From: Pseudoalteromonas luteoviolacea NCIMB 1942
GTDB lineage: Bacteria; Pseudomonadota; Gammaproteobacteria; Enterobacterales; Alteromonadaceae
Length of the DNA stretch: 64,000 nt
Direction of reading: 5' to 3'
NCBI RefSeq assembly: GCF_001625595.1
Contig: NZ_AUXT01000181.1
Location: 62,001 to 126,000, forward strand
In this document: positions 63,406 through 64,000 of the stretch, piece by piece
Numbering within the stretch: the first letter of the stretch is position 1
How the letters are laid out: each line of letters begins with the position of its first letter
The notes under the pieces: model-generated
What the model saw: only the letters and a program-made list of their open reading frames with translations
What the model was told of the DNA's origin: nothing
Databases searched by the model: none
Position numbers and translations under genes: made by a program

Positions 63406-64000
63406 ATTGTACCCTCTTCAAATAGTTCATCTGTGTCACAGGCCATGCCGCCTAGATCACGCCAAGCTTGTGTAATGGCAGCAGCCAAGCTGGCAATGCT
63501 TGGTGCGCTAAATAGCGTTGTGAGTGACAAAGATGTAGGAATAATGTGTTGTTGTTGCAGAGTTTGGATAAGCTGCGTTGCGCTTAAACTGTCACCACCT
63601 ATGGCAAAAAAGTCATCGTGGCGTGAGATCTGGGCGCGTTTTAATAGTGTTTGCCAGATCTCTGCAAGTTGTTGCTCAAGTTCGCCTTCTGGCGCTTCAA
63701 ACTCGGCTTGTTCTAGATCCAATGCAATAAACTCAATGCTCAATTGCTTGCGGTCAATTTTACCGTTGGCGCTTAGTGGCAGTGTTTCGAGTTCTAATAA
63801 GTGACTGGGCACCATGTATTCAGGTAATTGCTGCTCAAGTTGTGTGGTAATTGCCTGTGCATCCAGCGTGGCAAGTGCGTCTTTAACAAAGGCGGCAACG
63901 AGCTTTTTCGGCTCACCAATTGTCAGGGCTACACCGCGGCTTACGCCTTCAACGTGTGCAAGAGCTGCGTCAATTTCACCGAGCTCAATACGGTGTCCAC
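63402..64000 (-). CDS. NRPS C-terminal end (A-PCP), continues beyond window
   Basis: The frame is open from the window edge (64000) to the stop at 63402; the ATG at 63815 is internal. The visible part is the adenylation end, GHRIELGEID (A8) to NGKIDRKQL (A10), and a PCP with AIGGDSLSATQL. No thioesterase or reductase follows, so the chain is handed to the next NRPS. Its stop overlaps that gene's start by ATGA. Upstream modules, likely including a salicylate- or other starter-loading unit, lie outside the window. Confidence 0.9.
   Translation of the reverse strand, partial: GHRIELGEIDAALAHVEGVSRGVALTIGEPKKLVAAFVKDALATLDAQAITTQLEQQLPEYMVPSHLLELETLPLSANGKIDRKQLSIEFIALDLEQAEFEAPEGELEQQLAEIWQTLLKRAQISRHDDFFAIGGDSLSATQLIQTLQQQHIIPTSLSLTTLFSAPSIASLAAAITQAWRDLGGMACDTDELFEEGTI

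Noticed and set aside
1-64000. Mobile elements, integrases, CRISPR repeats, tRNA or rRNA genes
   Set aside because: I looked for transposase motifs, direct repeats at gene borders, regular spaced repeats and cloverleaf-like sequences and saw none that held up. By-eye inspection could miss a tRNA or a short terminal repeat.

Overview
The window looks like chromosomal DNA from a marine gammaproteobacterium, most likely Pseudoalteromonas or a close relative. This is inferred from the low-to-moderate GC content, the gene families (DUF3833 lipoprotein, chalcone-isomerase-like protein, peroxiredoxin-glutaredoxin fusion, FyuA-like receptor, Rof) and the protein sequences. No search was run, so the genus is an inference. 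I found no rRNA, tRNA, insertion sequence, CRISPR array or replication origin.

Positions 1-42 kb are an accessory-rich mosaic of small independent genes. They include a partial uracil-DNA glycosylase, several GNAT acetyltransferases, a GlxA-type regulator with a cysteine hydrolase, a thiol-redox pair (Lpd-like flavoprotein plus peroxiredoxin-glutaredoxin fusion), an orphan TPR histidine kinase, a DUF4097 beta-repeat lipoprotein, a CheY-like receiver, a Rof-like protein, an M3 peptidase lipoprotein, an ABC1/UbiB-type kinase and a drug-export-type ABC pair. At least eight genes here are broken by in-frame stops or frameshifts: two LysR regulators, two GrpB proteins, a GNAT, an SDR, a solute-binding protein and a VanX-type dipeptidase. 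Four of them are packed into 21.1-23.9 kb. A small regulatory cluster at 40.4-42.4 kb holds an XRE protein, a 42-residue peptide, membrane proteins and a ribbon-helix-helix protein.

Positions 42.4-64 kb are an iron-siderophore locus. A PchR/YbtA-like AraC regulator (+ strand) lies behind a probable Fur box. Everything to its right is on the minus strand. The distal NRPS operon enters from beyond the right edge: the end of one NRPS, then a complete TubC/Cy-A-PCP-reductase NRPS, then a type II thioesterase, closed by a good intrinsic terminator. Next comes an uptake/export operon: siderophore-binding protein, two FecCD permeases, FecE-type ATPase, a second ABC ATPase, and an ABC permease fused to an M1-peptidase-like domain that has lost its HExxH motif. 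Last is a FyuA-like TonB-dependent receptor followed by two unusual saccharopine-dehydrogenase-like proteins.

The Cy domain, the cysteine-like adenylation code, the FyuA-like receptor and the PchR-like regulator together point to a thiazoline/oxazoline siderophore of the yersiniabactin/pyochelin class. Release would be by reduction rather than hydrolysis. A shared CACTACCC-N5-GGGT motif upstream of both the receptor and the binding-protein operon is a candidate operator for the AraC regulator.
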